Positions 1 through 8,105 of a stretch of DNA of 64,000 bases are shown here, in pieces; position 1 is the stretch's first letter; the number at the start of each line of letters is the position of its first letter. The stretch lies in contig CAZLXG010000001.1 of NCBI GenBank assembly GCA_964563585.1, forward strand, positions 3,591 through 67,590, in the 5' to 3' direction. Source of the stretch: CAZLXG01 sp964563585. GTDB taxonomy: Bacteria > Bacteroidota > Bacteroidia > Flavobacteriales > Flavobacteriaceae. The position numbers were made by a program, and so were the translations under genes. The notes under the pieces were generated by a model. That model worked only from the letters and a program-made list of their open reading frames with translations, searched no databases and was not told the DNA's origin.

Positions 1-797
1 CAGTAATAGTGGGCGGGGAAATAGTTAGCACAATATATTATGGGAACTCACCACTAATTAACAAACTAAAATATTACCCTTTAGCCTTATTGCTTATTAT
101 ATTTCTATTTAGTGCTGTTATTTACTTGTTTTACAGTAGTAATAAAAACGCAACATTAAACAAACTTTGGTCTGGTATGGCTAAAGAAACAGCACATCAA
201 ATTGGCACACCATTATCATCTTTAATTGGATGGACAGAAATTTTAAAAGGCGAACACGTAAACCCAGAATATATTGTTGAAATTGAAAAAGATATTGATA
301 GATTACAAACTATAACCGAACGGTTTAGCAAAATTGGGTCTGTACCCGCTTTAGAAACCTTAGATATTGTTAAAGAAACTATTGAATCTTACGATTACTT
401 AAAAACACGCTCTTCTAAACTTGTTGAATTTGAAATTGTAACTCCAGATAGTGATATTCCAGTAAACTTGAACAAGCAATTATATAGTTGGACTATTGAA
501 AATTTAGTGAAAAATGCTATTGATGCCATGAAAGGTAGAGGTAAACTTACCGTAGAAATTTCTCAGTTAGAAAATAATGTAAAAGTTAGTGTAACTGATA
601 GCGGAAAAGGAATTCCTAAGAAACATTTTAATAAAATTTTTGACCCTGGTTATACTACAAAAAAACGTGGTTGGGGTTTAGGTTTATCGCTTACAAAACG
701 TATTATTGAAGATTTTCATGGTGGTAAAATTAAAGTCTTACAATCTGAAATAGATAAAGGAACAACTATACAAATTGCTTTAACTAGAGCTACCTAA
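1..797 (+). CDS. Sensor histidine kinase, C-terminal part (5' end outside window)
   Basis: The frame is open to the left edge, so the GTG at 9 is unlikely to be the true start and the gene is partial. Counting from that GTG, one membrane segment lies at about residues 24-42. An H-box follows (AHQIGTPLSSL, phospho-acceptor His about 63), then a HATPase_c domain with an N-box (ENLVKNAIDAM), G1 (DSGKGIP) and G2 (GWGLGLSLTK). These are the standard parts of a membrane two-component kinase. The sensor region is missing and no response regulator is adjacent, so the signal is unknown. The next gene starts 1 bp after the stop, suggesting co-transcription. Confidence 0.9.
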   Translation, partial: VIVGGEIVSTIYYGNSPLINKLKYYPLALLLIIFLFSAVIYLFYSSNKNATLNKLWSGMAKETAHQIGTPLSSLIGWTEILKGEHVNPEYIVEIEKDIDRLQTITERFSKIGSVPALETLDIVKETIESYDYLKTRSSKLVEFEIVTPDSDIPVNLNKQLYSWTIENLVKNAIDAMKGRGKLTVEISQLENNVKVSVTDSGKGIPKKHFNKIFDPGYTTKKRGWGLGLSLTKRIIEDFHGGKIKVLQSEIDKGTTIQIALTRAT

Positions 798-798
798 A

Positions 799-1149
799 AT
801 GGAAGACAAATATATCACCATAAAAGAAGTTGCTTTAAACAATAACTGTCCTGAATGTTATAGTACGGATGGTTTGCTGTTAACTTTTAAACAAAAATTT
901 GTGGAAACAAAATTCTATAAATCGATTACTTCAGAAATTAAACACGACATTGAATGCAAAACGTGTAATTCTATTATTTATCCTGTGCAATGGACTGATG
1001 AAATTGAACGTGTTTTTGAATATCAGAAAAAAGCTTTTACTTCTAAAAAATCGTCTATCTATTTGAAAAAATTATCTTGGATACTAATTGGAATCATTAT
1101 AGCAGTAGTAATTGCAACTATAATTCTAATAATCTATCTTAGATTATAA
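799..1149 (+). CDS. Zinc-ribbon-like protein with C-terminal membrane anchor
   Basis: A 116-residue protein of unknown function. Two cysteine pairs, CPEC near residue 18 and CKTC near residue 53, have the spacing of a small zinc ribbon. Residues about 95-114 form one strongly hydrophobic helix ending in LRL, so it is probably a tail-anchored cytoplasmic zinc-binding protein. It starts 1 bp after the histidine kinase and is probably in its operon. Its 3' end overlaps the convergent HIT gene by 6 bp. The metal binding and topology are inferred from sequence only. Confidence 0.7.
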   Translation: MEDKYITIKEVALNNNCPECYSTDGLLLTFKQKFVETKFYKSITSEIKHDIECKTCNSIIYPVQWTDEIERVFEYQKKAFTSKKSSIYLKKLSWILIGIIIAVVIATIILIIYLRL

Positions 1150-1533
1150 ATGTGCTTTAATAGCAGTTACAATTTCTTGAAATTCTTCCGAAGACATTTT
1201 TACTTTCTGAATAAATCGAGCATCTTCCATAGTATGAAGCGGAATTAAATGCACATGTACATGTGGTACTTCCAACCCAATAACGGTTACACCAACACGA
1301 TTACATGGAATCGCCTTTTCAATAGCAATAGCCACACGTCTTGAAAAATTCATTAAGCTACTATAAGTAGCTTCATCTAAATCAAAAATTTTATCAACTT
1401 CCTTTTTAGGAATACAAAGTGTATGTCCTTTGCTATTTGGATTTACATCAAGAAATGCTAAAAAATCATCTGTTTCTGCAATCTTATAACAAGGTATTTC
1501 TCCATTAACAATTTTAGTGAAAATTGATGCCAT
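1144..1533 (-). CDS. HIT family nucleotide hydrolase/transferase
   Basis: A 129-residue histidine-triad protein. The HxHxH motif (HVHVHLIP, His 91, 93 and 95) is intact, and the N-terminal pattern FTKIVNGEIPCYKI is typical of the HINT/Hit branch, which hydrolyses nucleotide phosphoramidates or dinucleotides in the cytosol. The length fits the family. It lies 5 bp downstream of greA on the same strand, an arrangement that recurs in Flavobacteriaceae, and is probably co-transcribed with it. The exact substrate cannot be read from the sequence. Confidence 0.93.
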   Translation of the reverse strand: MASIFTKIVNGEIPCYKIAETDDFLAFLDVNPNSKGHTLCIPKKEVDKIFDLDEATYSSLMNFSRRVAIAIEKAIPCNRVGVTVIGLEVPHVHVHLIPLHTMEDARFIQKVKMSSEEFQEIVTAIKAHL

Positions 1534-1538
1534 TTGTT

Positions 1539-2015
1539 TTATTCTCTAGTAATTTCAATAACATCAAACTTAATAATACCCGTTGGCACTTGTATATCGG
1601 CAACTTCTCCAACAGCTTTTCCTAATAAACCTTTACCTATAGGTGAGTTTACTGATATTTTTCCTTCTGCTAAATCTGCTTCTCCATCTGCAACTAAAGT
1701 ATAAGTCATTTCCATACCATTAGTTTTATTTTTTATTTTCACTGTAGACAATACCAATACTTTTGAATTATCTAATTGAGATTCATCAATAACTCTAGCT
1801 CCAGCCAATGCATCTTCAAGTTTAGCAATTCTCATTTCTAACATGCCTTGTGCTTCTTTTGCAGCATCATATTCTGCATTTTCACTTAAATCGCCTTTAT
1901 CTCTAGCTTCAGCAATAGCTCTTGAAGCTTTTACACGTTCAACATCTTTAAGTTGCTTTAACTCTGCTCTTAACCTTTTTAGTCCTTCAGGTGTATAGTA
2001 TGATACTTTACTCAT
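1539..2015 (-). CDS. greA: Transcription elongation factor GreA
   Basis: 158 residues, the normal GreA length. The N-terminal coiled coil (about 8-76) carries the acidic tip in DKGDLSENAEYDAAKE, whose residues reach into the RNA polymerase secondary channel to stimulate transcript cleavage. The C-terminal FKBP-like domain ends VPTGIIKFDVIEITRE. It rescues backtracked polymerase. The 5' side (2041-2102) contains two hairpins followed by T runs, described separately, which suggests attenuation or a structured leader. HIT is the likely downstream partner in the operon. Confidence 0.97.
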   Translation of the reverse strand: MSKVSYYTPEGLKRLRAELKQLKDVERVKASRAIAEARDKGDLSENAEYDAAKEAQGMLEMRIAKLEDALAGARVIDESQLDNSKVLVLSTVKIKNKTNGMEMTYTLVADGEADLAEGKISVNSPIGKGLLGKAVGEVADIQVPTGIIKFDVIEITRE

Positions 2016-2040
2016 AACTTCATCGTTTACTTAATAAAAA

Positions 2041-2102
2041 TATTCCGAAAGATATCCGGAATAAAAAAAATCTCGCTTGCACGAGATTGTATAACAAATA
2101 TA
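2041..2102 (-). promoter_or_regulatory. greA promoter and double-hairpin leader
   Basis: Read on the minus strand, a perfect Bacteroidota -7 box TATATTTG (2102-2095) comes first. Next is a 7-bp stem AATCTCG/CGAGATT (2088-2069) followed by a run of T. A second 7-bp stem TATTCCG/CGGAATA (2063-2041) follows, with another T-rich tract after it. The predicted transcription start lies next to the first stem, so both hairpins would be in the short greA leader. Each looks like an intrinsic terminator, but termination is inferred. No clear -33 element is visible. Confidence 0.5.
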
Positions 2103-2163
2103 CAAAATTATTAACTCAATTTGCTTTTTATTGTAAATTGCATTTTAATTTATTCCAAACATA

Positions 2164-2592
2164 ATGAAGCATTTTTTTTGCATATTAGCACTTCTTATTC
2201 TTACTTCTTGTAGTAAAAATTCTATTGATAATAAGAATTGTAAATTCTTATTGGATGTTGGTATTAACTTAACTGTGAATTTGAATTTACCAGAATATAG
2301 TCAGTTAACATTTCCTGGAAATGCCGTTTATATTGGAAACGCAGGAAATGCAGGCGTTATAGTAGCTTTTACTGGAGCAGATTTTCTTGCTTGGGATGCT
2401 AGCGATCCAAATCATATTCCTAACACCTGTTCTACATTAAATATTTCTGGTTTGGAAGGAACGTGTGGTTGTGATGATGAAAATACATATAGTTTTGTAA
2501 ACGGACAACCTTTAGGAAACCCTGAATTACAATGCGCTTTAAAAAACTACCGTGTAGAGAAAAGCGGAAACACGCTTATAATTTCTAACTAA
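2164..2592 (+). CDS. Lipoprotein with Rieske-like fold but altered cluster motif
   Basis: A 142-residue lipoprotein with signal peptide and lipobox LLILTSC (Cys 16). The rest follows the Rieske [2Fe-2S] pattern: AVYIGNAGNAGVIVAFTG, then DFLAWDASDPNHIPNTC, then a second Cys group CGC, then a YSFVNGQPLGNP turn and a YRVEKSGNTLIISN end. The canonical CxH...CxxH ligands are not intact: Cys is present in both loops, but the expected His positions are not conserved. It is either a non-cluster Rieske-fold protein or one with unusual ligands. It stands alone between greA and a convergent TonB receptor. Confidence 0.6.
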   Translation: MKHFFCILALLILTSCSKNSIDNKNCKFLLDVGINLTVNLNLPEYSQLTFPGNAVYIGNAGNAGVIVAFTGADFLAWDASDPNHIPNTCSTLNISGLEGTCGCDDENTYSFVNGQPLGNPELQCALKNYRVEKSGNTLIISN

Positions 2593-2593
2593 A

Positions 2594-2622
2594 AAAGCCT
2601 CAATAATAAATACTAAGGCTTT
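2594..2622. terminator. Hairpin between convergent genes
   Basis: AAAGCCT (2594-2600) pairs with AGGCTTT (2616-2622) across a 15-base AT-rich loop just after the lipoprotein stop. The flanking A and T runs would let it act on both strands, for this gene and the convergent receptor gene. The stem is short, so this is a weak call. Confidence 0.45.
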
Positions 2623-2641
2623 AATATTTATTATTGATTTC

Positions 2642-4747
2642 CTAAAACTTCAATGTTGCCCCAATTAAAAAATTACGTGTAGCTTGAGGAAAATAATAAA
2701 CATATCCATACCCATAATCTACTCCATTAGAAGCATACTTTTTATTAAAAAAATTATTTATTAAGGCACTAAACTCAATAATTTTTATAAGTTTATTTGG
2801 TTTAATAGTATAATTAAAGTTTAAATCACTCACAAAATAACTGTCTAGTTTAGAATTTTCGTTGTCAATATTTGCCATGTATTGTTCGCCTACATATTTA
2901 GATAGTAATGAAAATTGTAAATTTTCTGTTGGTGAATAATTTAAAATATTACCCACCACAACATTTGGTGAAAATGCAATATTTGTATCTCCTAAAGCTA
3001 AGATTGCTCCACTTGACTCGTCTGTTGTTATGAAATCTTTATTTTTATTAGAACTGAATGCTATGCTTGGCTGTACACTAAACTTATTCGAAAGCTTAAT
3101 TTTTGCATCAACTTCTAATCCAAAACGATAACTATTACCAATGTTTGCTCTAATTGGAGAACCGACTAAATCTAAGGCTCCTGTTAATACTAACTGATCT
3201 TTATATTTCATATAATACAAGTTAGAATTTACGCTGATTTTTTCATTTTTAACGCGCCAACCTAACTCAAAATCATTTAATGTTTCTGGTCTTGGATTTC
3301 CGTTTTCGTAATCTGTTCTATTAGGCTCTCTATTTGCTCTTGCATAAGATAAATACAAGTTATTGTTATCATTTAAAATATAAGTAATTCCTGCCTTTGG
3401 ATTAAAGAAAGAAAACGAATCATCAACAATATCAAAATCTCCAATGGCCTCGTAGTTTACCTTTCTAATTTGAATATCTCCAAAAACACTCAACTTATCA
3501 TTTACATTATACTTTGCTTTTGTAAATAGATTGAAATCTGTTTTGTTGCCATAGTTATCGTAAAAACGTTCTCTAATTTCGCTATCGCTTGCGTATTGAG
3601 CCCAAATCACTTCCCCAAAATGATCACCTTCATATTTATTCCAAGCACCTCCAAATGTTAAGTTGAAATCTAAATTATTGTTATAATTTAATGAAAATGT
3701 AGTTCCATAAAAATCATTATCTAACCATTTTCTTTGAATAATATCAGTAACATCTATTGTTTCTCCTCCAATTAATATAGGTGTAAAACCATAATCTGCA
3801 AAGTCGCGATCTGCTTTATATTGCTCATAATAACCTCGTCCATACGTATAATGTACAGCTATATTTGTAGACCAGTTGTCGTTTAATCTTTGATTCCAAA
3901 GTAATTGATAATGATCTTGATTATAATAGTCTACTTCATTATCATATGTATAAGGATTTTGTCTTCTATCTTCCTTTAACTCATCGGCAGTTAAACCATA
4001 CCAAGCTTGGTATGTTTCTTCAAAACCACCGAAAACCAATGCCTTTATTAAGGTGTTATCATCAACATAAGATGCTTGTAAAAAATAAGACGTTAAATCT
4101 GAAAATGCTCTATCTACATAGCCGTCAGATTTGATTTTTGATAAACGTCCTGCTATTTCAAAATGCTTATTTAATTTTCCTGTACTGAATTTTAAAGTAT
4201 GTTTTCTTGTGCCATAAGACCCAAAAGAATTGCTTATTTCTGCGCTTGCTTCTTCCGACACAGCATCAGTTAACAGGTTTAAACTTGCACCAAAGGCACC
4301 TGCTCCATTTATTGATGTTCCAACACCACGTTGCAATTGTAAGCTCTCCACCGAAGATGCAAAATCGGGTAAATCTACCCAATACGTTCCCATAGATTCC
4401 GCATCGTTATAAGGAATTCCATTAATGGTAACATTTACTCGTGTAGCATCACTACCACGAACTCTAATACTGGTGTAACCAACTCCTGCGCCAGCATCTG
4501 TTGTAATTACAACATTTGGCATAAAATTCATTAAAACAGGAATGTCTTGACCTAAATTGCGCTTTGCAATTTCTTTCTTGGTTAAATTAGAATGTGTTAC
4601 CGGAGAAATCGCGTCTACACGAATTGCTTTTATTAAAACTTCGTCTAGTGTTTCAATTTTTGCTTTTGCTGAATCTTGTTGTTTTTCTTGTGCGTTTGCA
4701 CTGACCGATAACACTAATAGTGTTAAAAAAAGAAATAAATTTTTCAT
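2642..4747 (-). CDS. TonB-dependent outer-membrane receptor, probably thiamine-related (Omr1-like)
   Basis: 701 residues. The signal peptide is about 1-19 (cleavage after ANA). A TonB-dependent plug follows at about 45-155 (LMNFMPNVV, TSIRVRGSDATRVNVTINGIP), then a long barrel ending in the OMP signature IGATLKF with terminal Phe. It lacks the N-terminal carboxypeptidase-like domain of SusC proteins, so it is a small-ligand receptor rather than a glycan porin. The TPP riboswitch 125 bp upstream, together with YkoF-like and PnuC-family genes just beyond, points to thiamine or a thiamine precursor as ligand. The family fold is certain; the ligand is inferred from the riboswitch and neighbours. 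Confidence 0.9.
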   Translation of the reverse strand: MKNLFLFLTLLVLSVSANAQEKQQDSAKAKIETLDEVLIKAIRVDAISPVTHSNLTKKEIAKRNLGQDIPVLMNFMPNVVITTDAGAGVGYTSIRVRGSDATRVNVTINGIPYNDAESMGTYWVDLPDFASSVESLQLQRGVGTSINGAGAFGASLNLLTDAVSEEASAEISNSFGSYGTRKHTLKFSTGKLNKHFEIAGRLSKIKSDGYVDRAFSDLTSYFLQASYVDDNTLIKALVFGGFEETYQAWYGLTADELKEDRRQNPYTYDNEVDYYNQDHYQLLWNQRLNDNWSTNIAVHYTYGRGYYEQYKADRDFADYGFTPILIGGETIDVTDIIQRKWLDNDFYGTTFSLNYNNNLDFNLTFGGAWNKYEGDHFGEVIWAQYASDSEIRERFYDNYGNKTDFNLFTKAKYNVNDKLSVFGDIQIRKVNYEAIGDFDIVDDSFSFFNPKAGITYILNDNNNLYLSYARANREPNRTDYENGNPRPETLNDFELGWRVKNEKISVNSNLYYMKYKDQLVLTGALDLVGSPIRANIGNSYRFGLEVDAKIKLSNKFSVQPSIAFSSNKNKDFITTDESSGAILALGDTNIAFSPNVVVGNILNYSPTENLQFSLLSKYVGEQYMANIDNENSKLDSYFVSDLNFNYTIKPNKLIKIIEFSALINNFFNKKYASNGVDYGYGYVYYFPQATRNFLIGATLKF

Positions 4748-4748
4748 A

Positions 4749-4765
4749 CGATTATATTATAATCG
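4749..4765. repeat. Perfect 17-bp palindrome beside the receptor start codon
   Basis: CGATTATA and TATAATCG arms surround a central T, ending 2 bp before the receptor ATG (4747-4745). In the mRNA this stem would lie exactly where ribosomes load, so it may be a sequestering helix for riboswitch control or a protein operator. The role is inferred. Confidence 0.45.
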
Positions 4766-4820
4766 AATAAAAAGAGGTAATTATTCTTTATTATTATTAA
4801 TTAAATTTTTGAAGTAATAT

Positions 4821-4866
4821 CGAGAGATTGCCACGTTGTTTTATAAAACTCCTCGCAATGACGATA
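4821..4866 (-). repeat. REP-like dispersed repeat in the riboswitch-receptor leader
   Basis: Read on the minus strand it begins CGTCATTGCGAGGAG and ends GTGGCAATCTCTCG, with ATTGC and GCAAT as complementary arms. The same module recurs at 11085, 11193, 23820, 23933 and 61630. It sits between the TPP aptamer and the receptor start codon, where an expression platform would be expected. Confidence 0.7.
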
Positions 4867-4871
4867 AAAAT

Positions 4872-4942
4872 TCATTTCCCTAAACAGCATTACCTGTTCT
4901 AGGTTCATTGGGTATGATCTCAGCCGATAATAGGCACCCCTT
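4872..4942 (-). promoter_or_regulatory. TPP riboswitch (THI box)
   Basis: The minus strand carries the conserved TPP aptamer blocks in order: GGGGTGCC (4941-4934), GGCTGAGA (4925-4918), ATACCC, TGAACCT, CAGGTAATGCTG (4899-4888) and TAGGGAA near 4875. Spacing and order match the family. Thiamine pyrophosphate binding normally represses the downstream gene, here the TonB-dependent receptor. No clean terminator follows the aptamer; instead there is a REP-like repeat and a start-proximal palindrome, so control of translation seems more likely. Confidence 0.93.
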
Positions 4943-4956
4943 TTTTGAGAACGGTA

Positions 4957-4964
4957 CAAATGTA
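4957..4964 (-). promoter_or_regulatory. Promoter -7 box for riboswitch-receptor transcript
   Basis: TACATTTG on the minus strand fits the Bacteroidota TAnnTTTG -7 consensus and would start transcription about 10 bases before the aptamer. A good -33 TTTG is not visible, so confidence is moderate. Confidence 0.5.
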
Positions 4965-4984
4965 TAACACAATTATGGATTATT

Positions 4985-5392
4985 TTAATCTAAATTTGGT
5001 TTTTTTCTATTCGTTTTTTTATCAGATAGTTTACGCTTACTTTTTAAACGTTTTCTAATAACTGCTTTTGGAATTTTAGTGCGAATACGTCTTTTAGGAA
5101 TAATTAATCCGTTAGTTATTAATACTAAAAAGCGTTTTATAACAAGTTCTTTGTTTTTATGCTGACTACGACTTTCACCACATTGCAACATTAAAACACC
5201 TGTTTTTGTTAACCTATGTTGAAGTTTTAATAAAAGACGTTCTTTTTGAGTTTCGCTGAAAACCTGAGAAACTGATAAATTAAAAGCTAATTCTACTTTT
5301 GACGATACTTTATTTACATGTTGTCCACCACTGCCAGAACTTCTTACAGCTTTAAATGTTACTTCTTTTAGTAATGCTTCTTTGTTAAACAT
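4985..5392 (-). CDS. arfB: Alternative ribosome-rescue factor ArfB (YaeJ/class I RF-like)
   Basis: 135 residues with the catalytic GGQ motif in RSSGSGGQHVNKVSSKVEL (about 17-35), the peptidyl-tRNA hydrolase core of class I release factors. It has no codon-recognition domain but ends in a very basic tail rich in KRK and KKTNRKK, which in ArfB enters the empty mRNA channel. It frees stalled ribosomes that lack a stop codon. The start codon overlaps the last base of the upstream kinase/DUF4301 gene, so it is probably the last gene of that operon. The TPP riboswitch follows its stop. Confidence 0.93.
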   Translation of the reverse strand: MFNKEALLKEVTFKAVRSSGSGGQHVNKVSSKVELAFNLSVSQVFSETQKERLLLKLQHRLTKTGVLMLQCGESRSQHKNKELVIKRFLVLITNGLIIPKRRIRTKIPKAVIRKRLKSKRKLSDKKTNRKKPNLD

Positions 5393-7512
5393 TATTCTAC
5401 TTGATGCGCTGGTTTTAGTAAATCGTTTACCGTTTTTACAGGATTAAATGTAATTAAAGGAATTTCAACAAAAATAGAATTCCAATCTGCCATACTGCCA
5501 TTCCATAATCCAGGGAGTTCTAGTGCTTTTATCACCGTTCCATTTTGAGATTTCAAAGTTATAAATGCTGCTTTATGGTCTACATATTCCTCAAGATTAA
5601 ATGCTTCATCTTTATAGTTTTTTATGCCACAAACTAAATCGGTTGGATTAAAATGTGTCGCATTTGTTGTTATTTCAGCTTGATTTTTGTTATCAATATC
5701 TATTTGAGCAAATTCAATAATTTGTAATGAAGTGTTTCCGTTTTCATCTTTTACACAAAATGGTCCGCCACCAGGCTCTCCTTCATTTTTAACCATACCG
5801 CAAACACGAATTGGTCGATCTAACTTTTCCTTTAAATATTCAATTTTATTTTCTTTTGAATTATTTTGAAACGCATCAGCAATTACAACATTCATTCTAT
5901 TTGATAAAAATTGAGCAATTTCATTTAAGTCATTTTCATTCAAATTACCGTTATCTATTTGATGTAAATAATTAAACGCCTGTTCTTGAATTTCTAACAA
6001 AATTCCAGCCATCATTTTTTTATACCTAGAAACTTTATTACTAATGTTTGACACTACTATGTTATCAATGTTTTTTATAAAAACAATATCGCTATCAAGT
6101 GTATTTAAATTCTCAATTAAAGCACCATGACCAGACGGGCGAAACAATAATTTGCCGTTTTCATCTCTATACAATTCGTCTTTTGATGTTATCGCAATAG
6201 TATCAGTCGATTTATTTTGATATGAAAAAGACACATTGAATTTGATATTAGCTTCTGCTTCAACATCTAATTGAATAGTATTTAATTCATTTTTAAATTC
6301 ATCTGTATGTGTATCCGAAATAGTGAAATGTAAATTTGCTTTTTGATTCGAAGACGCATAAAAAGCAGCTTCAAATAAATGTTCTTTAAATGGTGTATAA
6401 ACTCCATCTTTATATTGATGAAATGGTAATAACCCTTTTGGATTTGCACTCAAATTCAATCGGTTTTTATCAATTATTGTTTTAACAAATTCTACTAATT
6501 TTTCATCATCAGATAATGCATCATAATTAGGAACAAATTGCTGAACCTTATTAATTACAACTTCATAAAAAGGCGATTTTTTTAAACCATCTACAAATAC
6601 TTTTATGTCTTTATTGTTATGCTTTTTAAGATAAGCATCAAGGCTTTCTTCGTTTACATTATACGTATTTATAAACTGAAATAAAAACTTAAACATACGT
6701 GTTGCTGCACCAGAAGCTGGCACAAATTTTACAATATTTATAGTGTCTCGTTTAGCTTCATAATGATTTATAAACTCTTGTTCTTCTTGCTCGCTTAGTT
6801 TAAGAATACCTTCTCCAATTGTGGCAGCAGCAATTAAATTTGAATACGACATACCTGTTTTAATCAAATCTATTTGTGCATTAACTTTTTCAATAGTTAA
6901 TCCGTTTTCCTGTATTTGTTGTAGGTCTTTTTCTGTAAACATTATTTTTTCATTCTTAATTAACGCATCAATATGTTTTATAGCTAAGTCTAAACGTTCT
7001 TTTTTGCTTCCTTTAAGTAAAACATAAGGTCTTTTATTTTCTATTAAAGCTGTTTCAAAAGCTTTAAACATCTGCTCTCTTTCCTCTGGTTTGTCGCGTA
7101 AATCGTCAGCTTCCCAAGGTGTATCAATATAGGTTAAAAAATATAAATCATATGTGTTTTCTAATGCATATTTTTCAAGAATCGGGTCGCAACTTCCTAT
7201 ATAATATGCTTCAGAGTACACTTTGGTTTCTAACAAATCGGTATCGCAAATTAAAACGGTATCTGTTTTTTTAGCTGATTTGTTTTCAAGCTTCATTTGG
7301 CCTTTGGCAATTGGCAACAAATCATCTGACTCACAGGTTTTACGCTCATTATTCCATTTAGCCTGCAAATATTCTCGTGCATATTCTGGCACCCAAATAG
7401 AATTATAATGGCGTGCCAACTGGCAAGAAAGTGTTGTTTTTCCAGTAGATTCTGGACCAAACAAAACGACTTTTATACAGTTTGAAGGTTCTTGTTTATA
7501 CTTTTTCTCCAT
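5392..7512 (-). CDS. NadR-like AAA kinase fused to DUF4301
   Basis: 706 residues in two parts. Residues 1-190 are a NadR-type P-loop kinase: Walker A GPESTGKTT (19-27), VPEYAREYL, CDTDLLETKVYSE and a DDLRDKPEER lid. This domain phosphorylates ribosylnicotinamide in NadR; here the neighbourhood suggests a thiamine-related substrate. Residues 191-706 begin MFTEKDLQQIQENG and are a complete DUF4301 protein (VKFVPASGAATRMFK, GHGALIENLN, KNEGEPGGGPFCV), function unknown. The junction at 6940-6951 has an A6 run; with five A the kinase would end at TAA overlapping the DUF4301 ATG. The start overlaps the PnuC gene by 40 bp. The fusion may be real, or one inserted base. Confidence 0.85.
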   Translation of the reverse strand: MEKKYKQEPSNCIKVVLFGPESTGKTTLSCQLARHYNSIWVPEYAREYLQAKWNNERKTCESDDLLPIAKGQMKLENKSAKKTDTVLICDTDLLETKVYSEAYYIGSCDPILEKYALENTYDLYFLTYIDTPWEADDLRDKPEEREQMFKAFETALIENKRPYVLLKGSKKERLDLAIKHIDALIKNEKIMFTEKDLQQIQENGLTIEKVNAQIDLIKTGMSYSNLIAAATIGEGILKLSEQEEQEFINHYEAKRDTINIVKFVPASGAATRMFKFLFQFINTYNVNEESLDAYLKKHNNKDIKVFVDGLKKSPFYEVVINKVQQFVPNYDALSDDEKLVEFVKTIIDKNRLNLSANPKGLLPFHQYKDGVYTPFKEHLFEAAFYASSNQKANLHFTISDTHTDEFKNELNTIQLDVEAEANIKFNVSFSYQNKSTDTIAITSKDELYRDENGKLLFRPSGHGALIENLNTLDSDIVFIKNIDNIVVSNISNKVSRYKKMMAGILLEIQEQAFNYLHQIDNGNLNENDLNEIAQFLSNRMNVVIADAFQNNSKENKIEYLKEKLDRPIRVCGMVKNEGEPGGGPFCVKDENGNTSLQIIEFAQIDIDNKNQAEITTNATHFNPTDLVCGIKNYKDEAFNLEEYVDHKAAFITLKSQNGTVIKALELPGLWNGSMADWNSIFVEIPLITFNPVKTVNDLLKPAHQVE

Positions 7513-8105
7513 GCTAAATATCCAAATATTGCTATTACTGTAAATCCTAAATATTGAAAACTTGTAAATGTAAATCCTTTATAAAAATATAAAGGAACAG
7601 AAATAATATCTCCAATAATCCAAAAAATCCAATTTTCTATTTTACGTCTTGCCATAAGCCACATACCAACAAAAAAGATAGCCGTTGTAATGGTATCTGC
7701 ATACGCAACCCAACTCGTCCATTTATCGAATATGTTATAAACTATATACACAAACAGTAGTGTTGTGAAAAATATGGCAATACTAATTTTTTTCTCTTTT
7801 GAAGTTGTTACTGAAATTGGAGTAACATGAGAATCATCTACTTTACGAGTCCAAATATACCAACCATAAACACTCATAATAAAATAATATCCATTAATCA
7901 TCATGTCACCCAACAACTCCCATTTTAAAAGTAAATACACAAAAATAACGGTGCTAATCATTCCTGTGGGAAACACCCAAATTTTGTTTTGTTTAGAATA
8001 CCAAACAGAAAGAAACCCAAAAATAACCGCTACTATTTCAAGTACAATATCTATAGTTTCATATTCTGAATACTGACCAAAAAAAAAATCAAAAATGTGG
8101 CTCAT
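7473..8105 (-). CDS. pnuC: PnuC-family vitamin transporter (PnuT-like, probable thiamine)
   Basis: 210 residues with about seven membrane helices. The family landmarks are the early VWYSKQNKIWVFPTGMIS segment and the late ENWIFWIIGDIISVPLYFYKG segment, where PnuC proteins bind substrate. PnuC proteins are facilitators whose substrate is trapped by a cytoplasmic kinase; a NadR-like kinase overlaps its 3' end by 40 bp. Its start overlaps a YkoF-like thiamine-binding protein gene by 17 bp, and a TPP-riboswitch receptor lies nearby, so the PnuT (thiamine) subtype is favoured over nicotinamide riboside. The family is clear; the substrate is inferred. Confidence 0.9.
   Translation of the reverse strand: MSHIFDFFFGQYSEYETIDIVLEIVAVIFGFLSVWYSKQNKIWVFPTGMISTVIFVYLLLKWELLGDMMINGYYFIMSVYGWYIWTRKVDDSHVTPISVTTSKEKKISIAIFFTTLLFVYIVYNIFDKWTSWVAYADTITTAIFFVGMWLMARRKIENWIFWIIGDIISVPLYFYKGFTFTSFQYLGFTVIAIFGYLAWRKSINKNLQTV

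Noticed and set aside
3946..4817. Several 60-90 codon plus-strand frames inside the TonB receptor gene
   Set aside because: All are antisense to a complete, well-supported receptor, and none has a recognisable domain.
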